This document shows positions 27,301 to 37,999 of a stretch of 64,000 nt of DNA, piece by piece. The stretch comes from Ciona intestinalis (Eukaryota > Chordata > Ascidiacea > Phlebobranchia > Cionidae). Made by a program: the position numbers and the translations under genes. Each line of letters starts with the position of its first letter. Position 1 is the first letter of the stretch. Location of the stretch: NCBI RefSeq assembly GCF_000224145.3, contig NC_020173.2:841624-905623 (forward strand). The letters are read 5' to 3'. The notes beneath the pieces are model-generated. The model searched no databases, was not told the origin of the DNA, and saw only the letters and a program-made list of their open reading frames with translations.

Positions 27301-28295
27301 GCTGACGGTTAATTTTTGCGACGTTAACTGCTGCTCTACCGGTTAATAATTAATTCACTGTATTGGTTACCTTCCTAAATCTCTTTTCGGCTGCTCAAAG
27401 TTTGTTTGTCATTATCTTGCTTAACTCACACTAGTCATTTTGCAGATATTTGATTTCAAACTTTCTGATGACGACATGAAATTAATTGCTGGCGTTGACA
27501 AGAATTGGAGAGCTTGTGGAATGGATATGTAAGAAATAATAATAAAAATACCTTTCATTACTAAATCTTCGTCAAACTGTCCTTTATTCAAATCCTAATC
27601 CCCCAACCGATCGACCCCATTGAATCTTTATAGCCTTCATCCATGGCCTACTATAAAATTACTATAGTAGTGTGGGGTAAGATGAGATATTTTGAGCAAA
27701 CAAAATCTAAATATCCTGATCTTGTTTTAAACAAGATCAACGGTGTATGGGAGTCGCGATGGAGACGATTTTATAATTCTTTGAATTCTCTTTGTTTACT
27801 AGCAAATGAAAAGAAAAAATAGAATGGAAAGATGACCCATCTTCTCTCACACTATACTATGCATGAATGAATGAATGAATGTAACTTACTTTATCCTCGC
27901 GTGGCTGGAAAACGACAGTCGTTATCACACGGGTTTAACACCTCGTGCCAGCTTACGAGTTACCATGTATGTTACTTTGAGGGTGATTATTTTTTGGGGG
28001 ATTTTTTCATTTTTTTTATGTATGGCTGATAATTTGGACAACCCATTAGTGGGTTGGAGCAATTGCCGTTAAGTGTCTTGCCCAAGGACACATACGCCCA
28101 CAATGGTAGCAGCGACGAGCCTTAAACCCATTACCTAATGGTTACAGGCAGGCGCGCTAACCACTATACGCCACGGCGCCGGGCAGTATTTTAACATGAA
28201 CAAATGAGATGCATGTAGATTTGGTATTAAGCCATTATCATTGCAGAACGAATGATGCTAAGTACTGGCCGTTTCGTCCAAACTACACAGAATAA
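24366..28295 (+). CDS. Aldo-keto reductase, AKR1-like
   Basis: Eight exons: 24366-24437, 24787-24954, 25611-25727, 26263-26343, 26403-26626, 26762-26927, 27446-27528, 28247-28295; total 960 bases, 319 aa, the usual AKR length. AKRs are cytosolic NADPH-dependent reductases of aldehydes and ketones with a TIM-barrel fold. The catalytic tetrad is complete: Asp and Tyr in [11 protein letters not shown], Lys in IFITSK, His in YLMHWP. Other family signatures are [47 protein letters not shown] and [14 protein letters not shown] (the NADPH-binding region). The last short exon gives [15 protein letters not shown]. The donor of exon 7 (GATAT|gtaag) overlaps an in-frame stop: if the intron is kept, the protein ends MDM. 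The substrate cannot be told from sequence. MITEs sit in introns 1, 2, 3, 6 and 7, and a SINE in intron 7. Confidence 0.93.
24473..24667 (+). mobile_element. MITE copy 3, AKR intron 1
   Basis: Near-complete. TIRs TAGTAGGATGGGAGGAGATG and GTCTTCCCCACCCTACTATA. Confidence 0.85.
25074..25266 (+). mobile_element. MITE copy 4, AKR intron 2
   Basis: TIRs are diverged (TAGTAGGTTTGGAGAAGATG, CATCTTTCCATACCCTACTA); the interior is well kept. Confidence 0.8.
25888..26086 (-). mobile_element. MITE copy 5, AKR intron 3
   Basis: Reverse orientation. The left end reads TATAGTATGGTGGAGAATAA, the right end CCGTCTCCCCCATCCTACTA. Confidence 0.8.
26938..27136 (+). mobile_element. MITE copy 6, AKR intron 6
   Basis: Starts 11 bases after the exon 6 donor. 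The right TIR is worn (TCCTCCAACCTACTTTGTA). Confidence 0.8.
27662..27860 (-). mobile_element. MITE copy 7, AKR intron 7
   Basis: Reverse orientation. Its end abuts the SINE at 27864, so the two insertions lie back to back. Confidence 0.8.
27864..28186 (-). repeat. tRNA-derived SINE, most complete copy (family description)
   Basis: On the minus strand the 5' head reads GCCGTGGCGTATAGTGGTTA then GCGCGCCTGCCTGTAACC, a good pol III A-box region resembling tRNA. A B-box-like GGGTTTAAGGCTCG follows about 40 bases on. The body follows, with GTCCTTGGGCAAGACACTTA, AACGACTGTCGTTTTCCAGC and TAAGTTACATTCATTC, and the 3' end is a (TTCA)n tail. Related copies lie at many places in the window. A composite SINE, Cics-1, is known from Ciona; identity with it is unchecked. 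Confidence 0.85.
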
Positions 28296-29224
28296 ACTGA
28301 CATTTCGACATCGATCGTAGAAAGTCAATGATTTCAAACAGAACTGTCAATTTAAGAAACTTTTAAGTTTTCCTGTGCGATGGTTGCTCATGCGAATTTT
28401 AATGTATAGCTGAAAAATGTGTAATTCGAGAGTAATTAAAATGAAGAAAAAAAAAAGAGAAAAAAAATATCCAGTAGTACCTGTTTTACGTAAATATAGC
28501 TGGAAAGTAAAACGGGCAATAGTAATGGTCAAAACATTAATGTTAATTTGGCAATCTTATTCTTTAGCATATATAAAAGATATATTTGTTGAAAAAAAAA
28601 CTGTTTCAAAGTTACGAAAAGTGCCTTGCTTATCAAATATATACAGAAATAGTATTTGACTACGAATATGAGCTATCTCTTTCAAACGGTGTCGGTACCA
28701 TGTAAACAAACATTTCAATTCACGTTTACTCCTGGGTTGTACAACACGTTTACTCTGGGGTTGTGGCTGTTACTGAATCTTATCAAAGTTAAAGCATTGC
28801 AGATATAAACATTTATGTAAAGCAGGTTTTATTTGGTTTTGCAAACGGAAGCATGATTGTCAGATTAAATATTTGATCTTTGTTTAAAGTATTGCTAAGA
28901 GGTAATATTGATAAGAAGCATTTGAAATAATATTACCTTGGTTTAAAAGTACAACGCATAAATAAAACACTCAGACGTAGTAAGTGGCCATATGAAAGAA
29001 AGTTTCACTGTTGTACAGACACTTCACGTGTCTGAAGGACAACGAGTAATCAAAATGAGAGTTATTAAACAAAAGACCTATGGGAGGGAACAGTTTTCCG
29101 GAAGGCAACGCTTTTATAGGACTTATAAGTTTCGCTTTTTTAAATGCATTTGGTTGAAGTTTTGATAATAGAAAATAATAACTGGAAAGAAGAGCGAAGA
29201 AATATTTAAAGCATAAACCATAAC
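28296..29224. other. Spacer between AKR and the next gene
   Basis: AT-rich; no convincing gene or repeat is seen. Confidence 0.5.
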
Positions 29225-31159
29225 ATGCCAGTGCTTGGCCTTAATGTCGGTAAGTGTTAAAGTAATTATTTCCTTGGAAATATGGTTAAGCAAAATCTGT
29301 ACCAGAAGAACGGCCAGCTACAGCTCTTCCGTTGAGGTCGGGCCGTTTAACTCCTCGTATAAGTTTTGCACAACGGCAGTTTATTTCACGGTTGCGAGCA
29401 CGAGGGTACTCAACAGATTCAAGCTTTGGGGTTTACAGTGGTAGAGACTGTGTTACAACATTACCACAATCTGCGTACGTTTCATCTGGTGAACTCACTG
29501 GGCGACGCATTCGCGAACCAAATATTGTTATTGCAGCATATGGAACCCAAGCGCTGCTACATGATCATAAGTATGAATATTTATATATAATGCACTGCTT
29601 TAGAAGCGATATCGACTATATGTAAATTGATTAAAATGTTCTTATGGTATACGGTGGGGGAACATCTTCATTCTTTTTTCTTGTTCCATTTGATAAACTA
29701 TAGTAAACAAAGAACACAAAGAATTTTAAAACCACATCCTAACAACTCTAAAAGACTGTTGTTAATTGTTTAACACGATCAGGATCTTTGTATGTTATGT
29801 GCTAAAGGTGTCCCATATTAACTTACGTACTACATATACATACATGTTTTTATCACTTTTCCTAAGCAGAAGTGCATATTTTTTAGATCCAGACCGAAAT
29901 CTCTATTGATTTTAGATCCAGACCGAAATCTGCACCGACGCCGCAGCACCCTGGTTTACGAGGCAACCTCGATACGAACCGAACAAGCTTGTTCATGAAT
30001 TATAGTAAAAGTGATGGACCGTACAGAGGAACAGCAGCCAAATGTAGTTACTCATTTGTGAAACAAAACCTCAGACCGGACACTCACACACAAACCTTTT
30101 TGCCAAAGTTTTCCTGCATTGCTGCTAAACCAGACAAACGTAAGATAGTAGGGTGGGATCGAGAAGATGGGACACCTTTTCATTCTAACTTTTCATCCTA
30201 TTTAGTGGTAAACAAAGAACATTCTAAGAATCTAAGATTTATAAAACCGTATTTCTTACGACTCCCATAGACTGTTGTTAATAATTGTGTAAAACACGAA
30301 TATGATATTTGGATATAATGTGCTAAAAGTGTCCCATCCCCTCATCCTACTATATTTGTTTAACTTTATTGGTGTTTAATTCAACATGAATGGTTTTAGA
30401 TGTAAAGCGCAATCTCCGTCTGCAGTCGTCGACAAATGGTCGTCGTAGGACATCAGAAATGGCAAAACCAAGACCGAAACGCAATGAAGTTACAAGCAAA
30501 AGTATGTTGCTAATTAAACCAGAGTTGTAGTACTGTGGGGTAAGATCATATAACGTTAGAATCTAAATCTCACATTTCGTGTTTTAAACAATTAACAACG
30601 CCATTTTATAGTCGCGGGGCTACGGTTAAGTAATTCCGTAAATATATTTAATATACTGTACTACCAAATAGGACGAGAATGAAAACATGTTTCATATTCC
30701 TCCACCCTACTATATATATTAATTTTCAATTCATTGGTTTATCGTAAGAAACCAAACTTTACAGATTTCAACATCGCAGCTTCTCGAGTTCAGAACAACG
30801 ACACCGAATTCAGATGACAATCAGCCCGGCCGCCATTGCAGCACGCCACAGCAGTGGCGGCATCGAAGAAACCAATGACTAGCATTGAGACGATTACGTA
30901 TTTGCTGCAGAACAACACATTAAGTCATGTGCCGCAAATGAGAACTACTAAAATCGCAAAATCAGACAGGACAAGCCAGCAACTGCGTTACCCCACCAAA
31001 AGTAAAAAAGCACAAAACGTGCTGACACGCGAGAACTTGTGGACATTTTGTTTACAAGAAGAAAATAACACGGATCTTTACACCGATGAAAACAAGATTA
31101 AAACTTGGTTAGAAAACATTAAATATGATTCTTATTACTCAGACGAACTGCTGAGTTAA
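29225..31159 (+). CDS. Unrecognised five-exon gene
   Basis: Proposed exons are 29225-29249, 29306-29570, 29916-30139, 30400-30501 and 30852-31159 (924 bases, 307 aa), with phases agreeing. The product is basic, lacks a signal peptide or TM segment, and has no domain I recognise. Notable stretches are RSGRLTPRISFAQRQFISRL, SFGVYSGRDCVTTLPQSAYV, SFVKQNLRPDTHTQTFLPKF and TRENLWTFCLQEENNTDLYT. Low-complexity basic motifs (RRRTSEMAKPRPKRNE) suggest a nuclear or cytoskeletal protein, but this is only inference. The first four exons are fairly secure. The acceptor of exon 5 is not: the better-looking site at 30765 runs into a stop after 17 codons, while 30852 keeps the long C-terminal frame. Introns 2, 3 and 4 each hold a MITE. 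Confidence 0.6.
29644..29838 (+). mobile_element. MITE copy 8, intronic
   Basis: Both TIRs are badly worn (TATGGTATACGGTGGGGGAA; TTAACTTACGTACTACATAT). An older copy. Confidence 0.7.
30144..30355 (+). mobile_element. MITE copy 9, intronic
   Basis: Begins 4 bases after the exon 3 donor. TIRs GATAGTAGGGTGGGATCGAG and CCATCCCCTCATCCTACTAT. Confidence 0.8.
30528..30717 (-). mobile_element. MITE copy 10, intronic
   Basis: Reverse orientation; ends TTCCTCCACCCTACTATATA. Confidence 0.75.
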
Positions 31160-31220
31160 TATTAGTTAGTAATTTATATTTAAAACGTTGTTCTTTATTT
31201 TAAATTGCTGTCTTTTTTCA

Positions 31221-31466
31221 TATAGTGGTGTGGGGGGGAATGGTACAACTTCAGACATGGCCTACTCAATACAGTAAAAACGTGTAGTGAGTAGGCAATG
31301 CTTCAGGACATAATAACCAAATATTTAATCGTGTTTTAAAAAATTACGAACAGCCTGTGAGTCATGAAGATATGTTTTTATATTTCTTTGAATGTTTTTG
31401 TTTACTACCAAGTGGGAAGAAAAATAGATAGTAAAAGCGTCCCACTTTCCAATAACCCCGTTATAG
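31221..31466 (-). mobile_element. MITE copy 11, with extra sequence
   Basis: Longer than its relatives (about 246 bases), with roughly 50 unrelated bases near the left end. Lies between two convergent genes. Confidence 0.65.
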
Positions 31467-31550
31467 ATAAAGACTTTTTTATTATTTACATTAATACTTT
31501 ATATTTATACAGCTTTTTTTTGGCAAATGAATTTATTACACTGACTGATA

Positions 31551-34500
31551 TTAAACCAAAACTCGTTTCTTTTGCACCGGGAAGCGATGAAATTTTCTCA
31601 TATACTCAGACACGTAGGATGATGTAGTTCTTCTATCAGGGTAGTAAAGAGCAATAAAAGGATCGCTATTGGTGCGATCAGTCTTTTTCTCATTACTTTC
31701 AAGGTCTGTCATCGGAACATCTGAGGATTTGGCTGAAAACATCAAAAATATATTTGTTTCGGGAGGTTTTTTTTTATTAAAAGTGATATCTAAAACCGGT
31801 ATATAGTAGGGCGGGGGAAGATGGACATCCTTTTATTCTATTTCCCCGTCAAATTTGGTGGTAAACAAAGATTATTCAAAGAATAATAAAACCGTATCCT
31901 CGCAGCTCCCGTAGACCTGAGTTAATTGTTTAAAACACGATCAGGATATTAGGATAATGTGTGTTAAAGGTGTCCCATCTTCCCCCACAGTACTATATGT
32001 TTGACTTTATATTCACCGAATTTTAAATTCTGTATAGATATAAATATCCTTTTGTTTTTATAGTTTGTTTTAAATTTTTCTTTAATTTCCTGCCCAAACA
32101 CGGTTAAGTCTTACTGATTTTTTCGGTTTTTATTTTTACTGAAAATGTATAATAGGGTGGGGGAAGAAGGGAAACCTTTAGCACATAATGTCAAAATATC
32201 CTGATCATGTTTTTAACAAATAACAACGGTCTATGTGAGAGTTGTGAGGTTACGGTTTTATAATTCTTTAAATGTTTTTTGTTTACTATCAAATGAGGCA
32301 AGAAAATAAAATGAAAAGGTGTCCCATGTTTCCCCACCGTACTATAGTAAAAATAGTAGCTTATATTCTAGTCAATATTTCATAAAAAACAAAGGGCTTT
32401 TGGTAAAGGTCGATAATTTAAAATATCCAAAATGATTTAACTTATATACCATCATTGTGGACTCTTATTTTGTATTCCGGTTTTTGACCAACAGGAACTT
32501 TACAGTCTTCGGGAATTTGAACTTTCCATTCTTCTCCTTTGTTCATTGGCAAGTTCCAATGACCGCTGTAATAAAAAACTTATAAATAATCTGAATGAAT
32601 TTATTAATTCATGCGTGGCAGGGAATCAAAATTCGTTATATGTACAGAGATTTATTTGTTAATACACCTAATGTTCGCCAATGAGTTTACACGTATGTCA
32701 TTTAAGCAAGACATTGGTGATCAATGGGTTAGAGCAATTTTCGGTAAATTTCTTGCTCAAGGACCCACACCCCCACAATAGTAGCAGCCTTTACCATCGA
32801 ACCTAGTATATTTCATCAATGTAATACTTTTTCATTTTGTGCCCTGGTGTAAACGTAACAACTCTTGCGTTATAATGGGCACCATAGTCGGCTTTTAGTT
32901 AATAAAGTTAAATGAAAATCGCCAACTACGCGATTCTTATAGAAGTATCTTGTATAATTATAAATATGCAGCTAAATGATATAAGGTTTAAAGAAAATAT
33001 TGTAAACATAAACAAACAAACGAACAACAAGAACAAAAAGGAGAAAAAAAACAACCGTTAAACACAAGCGGTTAGACATTGGGGTACATACTGTATTACA
33101 TCAAACATGCATGTTATCCAAACATACACGGGCAGAGTATTTAAATTTTTTTGCCACAAAAGTTGTACTGTATAGTCATTACCTTCCCAGTGAAACGATC
33201 GTTTTATTCGCCCAGATTGGCGCCTCTGGTGGTTTAGGTTTGTGAGCTTTGAAAGTACTTGATGACGTCATATTCATCTTCATTTTGCCACTGGGTCCAA
33301 AAAGTGCTTGAAATTCTTTTTCTTCGATATCATCGGCTTCTTTTATTAGTCTAATAAACAGATAAATGTCACTTAACCTTGTGTGGCGGGGAAGCTTGAT
33401 AAATTCAATTTTACTATAGTTGTCCTCGCGTGGTGGGGCAATTCTGAAATTATGACATGGGTGTTCCCGTATATACACTTTAGGTGTCTGTTTTTCTACG
33501 GTTGACAATTAGAATAACCAATTACAATGTGCCACTGCGTGAGTTTCCTATAGATAGTGATAAGTTACTTTTTGTTCATGGACGTTATACAGCCAGATTT
33601 TTCCAAAGCTCCAACGTAGTAATACCGAACTGCTAATAACATACCTATCTCTTTCAGCAACACGTGGGTCCGGTGTTTTTCCATGAAAGTTTACTTTTTT
33701 CTCCGGATCTTCGGCCCCGCTGCTTTGTAGTTGATCTTGTGGGCAACTTTGTAATTTAGAAACAGGACATTCGCTGCACGGGGGACCTACAACGATATGA
33801 TGTGTTCAAATGTCAAATGAAAAAAATGAACAATTTCTTTTAACTTTATTAGTGCATAAACATAAAAAGATGGGGCCTCAAACACTTTTAGCCCACTTAC
33901 AATAGTAGCAGCAAGCGATAAACCCCGAAATTTTTGGTTATACTGAACCGATCAAAACACCGAGTCACGCGGTGCGCTTACACAAGCAAAAAAAGGTTTA
34001 ATTTAGTGAACTCGAACATAAGTAATATATCATGCGAACGTAGATCGGTAATACAACTTCTATGTCAAGTACAGAATAAAAAATCAACTTTGTAAATAGC
34101 AGGAGCAATGAAAACGTTAATACCTTCAGTTAGAAGCTGTTCTTTATCAGTTGATTCATTCGTTTGAGTTGCACATTTTGATCGCACATCGTCGTAATGA
34201 CTGGCGTACCAGTTTTTAAAATCAATGCTGTAACTTGAGTTCCAGCCCTGCTTGATTTTAAAGCTGAAACATGATGCATTTTGGTAAAATTGCCGCTATT
34301 TTAGCTATATAATAGGGTGAGAAAAGATGGGACACCTTTTTATTCTAATTCCTCGTCCAATTTGGTAATATTGAAACAGCATTCAAAGAATTATAAAACC
34401 TTATTTCTATGAATTCCATAGACCGTTTTTAACTATCAGTATATTCAGATATTAGATGCTAAAGGTGTCCCGTATTCCCCCTATCCAACTATATGTATAA

Positions 34501-36995
34501 ACACACACTAAAACACCGAAAACGATGCATTAAGACCTTTACGTAGGCGGTGCAGTTCCTAATGCAACAGAATGTACCACTTTTCCCCCAAACCTGAATC
34601 AAAATGACTAAATCAAGCAACGTGGGTAGGCAGCTGAAGAAAGGGGCAAACGTACGTACAGGCCAGCCAATAATTACTTAAGCTAAAACGTGTAAAATCA
34701 AACCACAAAAAGGTTTGCTTTGCTCAATCGTATCAATAATTATTTCCCAATTTTAAGATATTTTTGTAATACAGTAATGCGGGGTAAGATGGGATACCGC
34801 TAGCAACTAAATTCCATATTTTCTGATCGTGTTATTGCCAATTAACAAGATTATTTTATAGTAATGTGGATACGATTGTATGATTCTAAAATATTCTTTA
34901 TTTACCATCAAATGGGACTTTAATAGAGAATGTTAATGCTTCCCATCTTACCCAACTTCACCCCGGTATACGATTGACATCTTGCCAAACATAAACATAG
35001 TGGGGAATGAGGAATATATGCACATTAACTGTGCACACAAAATCTAGGTTTATTATCAACTTATACGTTTCTTTGATATGATCTGTGTCGTCGTAACAAC
35101 TTGCAAAGAGTTTCCGTCTATCATCTCCGTGTTCTTCGCCAGCGCCTGTTAAATATATATAGGTGGGTGGGGTAAGTTGGGACGCTGGGCAATTGAGACA
35201 TTTTCTAAAATCTTCCTTTGCGGCACCCAATTTGATGATGAACAAAACAAATGTTACAGCATTTTTCGACATTATTTTCACAATTTTAAAACGCCCCTTC
35301 TTACAACTTATTGCGATTTGAATGAACAAATAAATGAATGAATAATTGAATAAACGCGTATTTATTCTCACACGCCACTTGCGGTCGTTTTAACGCAAGT
35401 GTTTTGTTTGACTGCAATTAAACAGTTTAAATGCGTGGCTGTGTTAATTAGCAACACCAGCCAAATATATACCTTGATAAACCCACCAAGCAAGCCTTTG
35501 TAAGTTTTTCGTAGAGTTTCCAAATCGTTCGGAGGTATGTTGCTGTAGAGTTGTCTTAAACTATCTTCCCCCACAGAGTCAACTGAGAAAGGCTTGCTTC
35601 GTCGTCCTTCTTTACTGACAAGATGTTTACACGACTTTTGAGGCGTCCTTGGCAAGTCGTTGGTTTGTTGATCAAACGGTTTCAGTATGATAGATTCACT
35701 GAAACAATAAAAGTTACATAAAGCCGTCGAATTGAAGTTTTATGATAAAATTACCTTCGCACCGGATTTATTTTATCCAGCGAGTTGTCAGAAGGAAGAT
35801 TCTGAAGGTACTCCGTGTTCGGTGGTTGGTCTGATGCCCACTGTCGACCGTCCTCGTTCATTGAATCAATTGCTTTGCATAAATCGCCTAACCTCAATTT
35901 ATCATTTGTTCGTTGTTTTGGAACTGAACGAGGCGTAGAAACCAGGGAAGTATGCCCTGGTATGGTATTTGTAGGCTCAATGCTGTGACCTTGGTGGCCA
36001 GTGCGAATATTCGGGTCTTCTTCTCGTCCCCAAGCATGTTTTCTGCGGTGGCTTTGGTTGTTTCGGCCTTTACGTGGCTGAGAAGTGCCAGAAGAAGAAA
36101 ATGTGCCTTTGGTTGAAGCGATATTCGAATACGCTGTAAGATGGCGTAACTTGGCTGAAAACTCTTCTTCCGGGGCAAGTGGGAATGACTCAACTGCTTG
36201 AAAACTTGAACCGCTTCGTCCCTCTCGATTCTTACTTGCATATTTTCCGCTGGATTTGCCCGGTTTTCGTGGGGATTTTTGTTTAGGTTGTCGTTCGTGC
36301 ATTTTCGCAGTTTGGGTGCGCAAAGTAGAAGAAAGACTTTCGTCTATAACTTCACCCACGTCGATTGACGGAGGAAGCGCGACAATAGAATCGTTGGTTT
36401 TGTTTTGCCGTTTTTCGACTGCGGCCGTTGGCAGACCATCCTATAAGTTTCAAACAGTTTTATGAAGGGTCAGCTTTATACAAAAAAAATATAGTTATAA
36501 AACAAACTAAATGCAATGTGTAGCTTATAAAATTCCAACTCAATTACTTATTTATGTATTTTGTGAAAATATATTTTGCACCGTTGTCGCAGACAGATTT
36601 CCGCGACACTGTAATGTAATAGAATATATTATACATTAAATAGGAAAACAGTCATAATCTCACCGATGAAGCTGTTGAACAAGGGTAGTCTGAGTTAAAG
36701 CTCCCCATTTTGCAAAGACCATGGGTAGGTTGTGTAATCGGGTCTTTATGTTCTATGAGTTCTTTTTTCGGTTGTTTTTTGACTACGCGGAAAGTATCCA
36801 AAGTAAATGGGCGCAGCGGCCATTTTTTGTACTGTAAATTATACTCAGTCGGCGCTTGAGGACGACTTGGTTTGATCAGCCTAACAATGTATAAAGTTTT
36901 AAGTTAACTTGGTATACTATCGTTAGGTTCGTTATGTATGGAATAAAAACTTACCGAATGCGCTCCTTCACCATGGATGGAACAATGTTATTCAT
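31551..36995 (-). CDS. MAP6/MDM1-like microtubule-associated protein (putative)
   Basis: Ten exons: 36995-36955, 36880-36664, 36440-35755, 35698-35487, 35145-35067, 34263-34124, 33786-33645, 33350-33183, 32565-32450, 31732-31551; total 1983 bases, 660 aa, phases consistent. Exon 4 must use the gtgggt donor after position 35487; the stronger-looking AAG|gtatat site 14 bases on breaks the downstream frame. Short Tyr-x-x-x-Phe/Tyr-x-x-Trp-like modules recur: PTEYNLQYKKWPLRP near residue 23, SSYSIDFKNWYASHYDD in exon 6, and SSYVSEYMRKFHRFP at the end. Such modules occur in the MAP6/STOP, SAXO and MDM1 families, which bind stable, often ciliary, microtubules. The middle (exon 3) is low-complexity and basic (KMHERQPKQKSPRKPGKSSG). 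The family call rests on these motifs only. It stands head-to-head with the tetraspan gene, 242 bases between the starts. Confidence 0.7.
31801..31998 (+). mobile_element. MITE copy 12, intronic
   Basis: Well-kept TIRs (ATAGTAGGGCGGGGGAAGAT; CATCTTCCCCCACAGTACTA). Confidence 0.85.
32149..32346 (-). mobile_element. MITE copy 13, intronic
   Basis: Reverse orientation, in the same intron as copy 12 and opposite to it. Confidence 0.85.
32594..32810 (-). repeat. Old tRNA-SINE, intronic
   Basis: GAATGAATTTATTAATTCAT tail, then GATCAATGGGTTAGAGCAAT and TTGCTCAAGGACCCACACCC. The head is missing. Confidence 0.55.
34307..34494 (+). mobile_element. MITE copy 14, intronic
   Basis: TIRs TATAATAGGGTGAGAAAAGA and TTCCCCCTATCCAACTATAT; the middle has a small deletion. 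Confidence 0.8.
34771..34970 (-). mobile_element. MITE copy 15, intronic
   Basis: Reverse orientation. Its TIRs, GTAATGCGGGGTAAGATGGG and CCATCTTACCCAACTTCACC, differ from the main group, so it belongs to an older subfamily. Confidence 0.7.
35155..35220. repeat. MITE end fragment
   Basis: TATAGGTGGGTGGGGTAAGTTGGGAC is a TIR-like end just upstream of an exon acceptor. The rest of the element is not recognisable. Confidence 0.4.
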
Positions 36996-37237
36996 TTCTC
37001 AACTATCGGAGCAGTCAGAAGTATGATAATCTTGGAAACATAGATTGGAGATTCAAAACAATACAAAACACTACACCCCTAGTTATATACAAACGCAAAT
37101 GCACTTTAAAAAGTATGCAAATAAGTCACCATGTATTCCATTGTCTTATTTTTGACGTCATAAATAGTTACTTACTACCTTAGAAACAAATTACAAAGTG
37201 AAAAGCAGACAAACATTTTGAAACCTAAGCCGCAAAA
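36996..37237. promoter_or_regulatory. Shared (bidirectional) promoter region
   Basis: The start codons of the MAP6/MDM1-like gene (-) and the tetraspan gene (+) lie only 242 bases apart, head to head, so both promoters must fit here. No TATA box or CpG-rich core is evident. Confidence 0.5.
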
Positions 37238-37933
37238 ATGCCAGGGAAAATAAAAATACCGAAGATTAGAGTCGTAAATGTGGTAGAACCTGTCATAGAG
37301 GAGAGGATGGGTGTGGGTAGGGAAGTACCAGCGCCAGATTCTCGCCTTAATCTGTTATCTCCTGAAGAAACACACAAACAAGCAGTCAAATTTCATGCAA
37401 TAATGGGCCTGGTTTCAATATTGTGTGGAATTGTGGTTCAATTAATAGCCGACCAAGCATCAGTTGGATGTGGATACTTCTTTAACTCATGCACATCACA
37501 TGCAAGCCAAGGGTTGTTTACTGGCTTTATGTTCCTTCTTCCGGTGATGCTTGATTTCTTGAACAACAAAATAAAAAAATGGGACCTGTTCAATATCAAT
37601 CCCAAGCTTATCTGCAGTTTGACTTTTGTCGAATCTAACTACACTGTTTTATATTTCACATTGTGTTGTTCAAACTGTATATTTTCTATGGCTTTGTTCC
37701 TAACTACGTTCACATGGGCTGTAAGCTTGCCCTCATTTGAGATAACTTCAGCACAAATTGCCGGAATGTACGAAATTGTCATATTTTGCCAAATTATGCT
37801 GGTTCTTGTGGGCTTGTTCGAACTGTTAGTATCAATGACCGATCTGTATTTTTTCGCCTTGTGGAAAGAGGTGATAACTACAAAGAATGAAAAGAGCGAA
37901 TCTACTGAAACCAACGACATTGAAAATCAATAA
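37238..37933 (+). CDS. Intronless tetraspan membrane protein, MS4A-like
   Basis: A single open frame of 231 codons. Hydrophobic segments lie at about residues 48-70 (KFHAIMGLVSILCGIVVQLI), 88-106, 128-156 and 174-207, giving four TM passes with both ends cytosolic. The spacing, short loops and GLVSILCGIV motif recall the MS4A/TMEM176 superfamily, whose first TM often carries a similar G-x-x-x-I-x-x-G pattern. Sequence identity to a named member cannot be judged here. The N-terminal 47 residues are basic then proline- and glutamate-bearing; the C-terminus is acidic and Ser/Thr-rich (KSESTETNDIENQ). Poly(A) signals (AATAAA) follow directly after the stop. The lack of introns in an intron-rich region may point to an old retrocopy. 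Confidence 0.65.
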   Translation: MPGKIKIPKIRVVNVVEPVIEERMGVGREVPAPDSRLNLLSPEETHKQAVKFHAIMGLVSILCGIVVQLIADQASVGCGYFFNSCTSHASQGLFTGFMFLLPVMLDFLNNKIKKWDLFNINPKLICSLTFVESNYTVLYFTLCCSNCIFSMALFLTTFTWAVSLPSFEITSAQIAGMYEIVIFCQIMLVLVGLFELLVSMTDLYFFALWKEVITTKNEKSESTETNDIENQ

Positions 37934-37999
37934 AAATAAAAGCAATGCATATGAATGTGTGCCACGTATTTATCTTCTCGTGAAGGGGCAAACTGTTAT

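Noticed and set aside
27864-28186. tRNA-like A and B boxes as a true tRNA gene (also at 58322-58618)
   Set aside because: No cloverleaf with acceptor pairing closes, and the box region is followed by a conserved body shared by many copies, so it is a SINE head.
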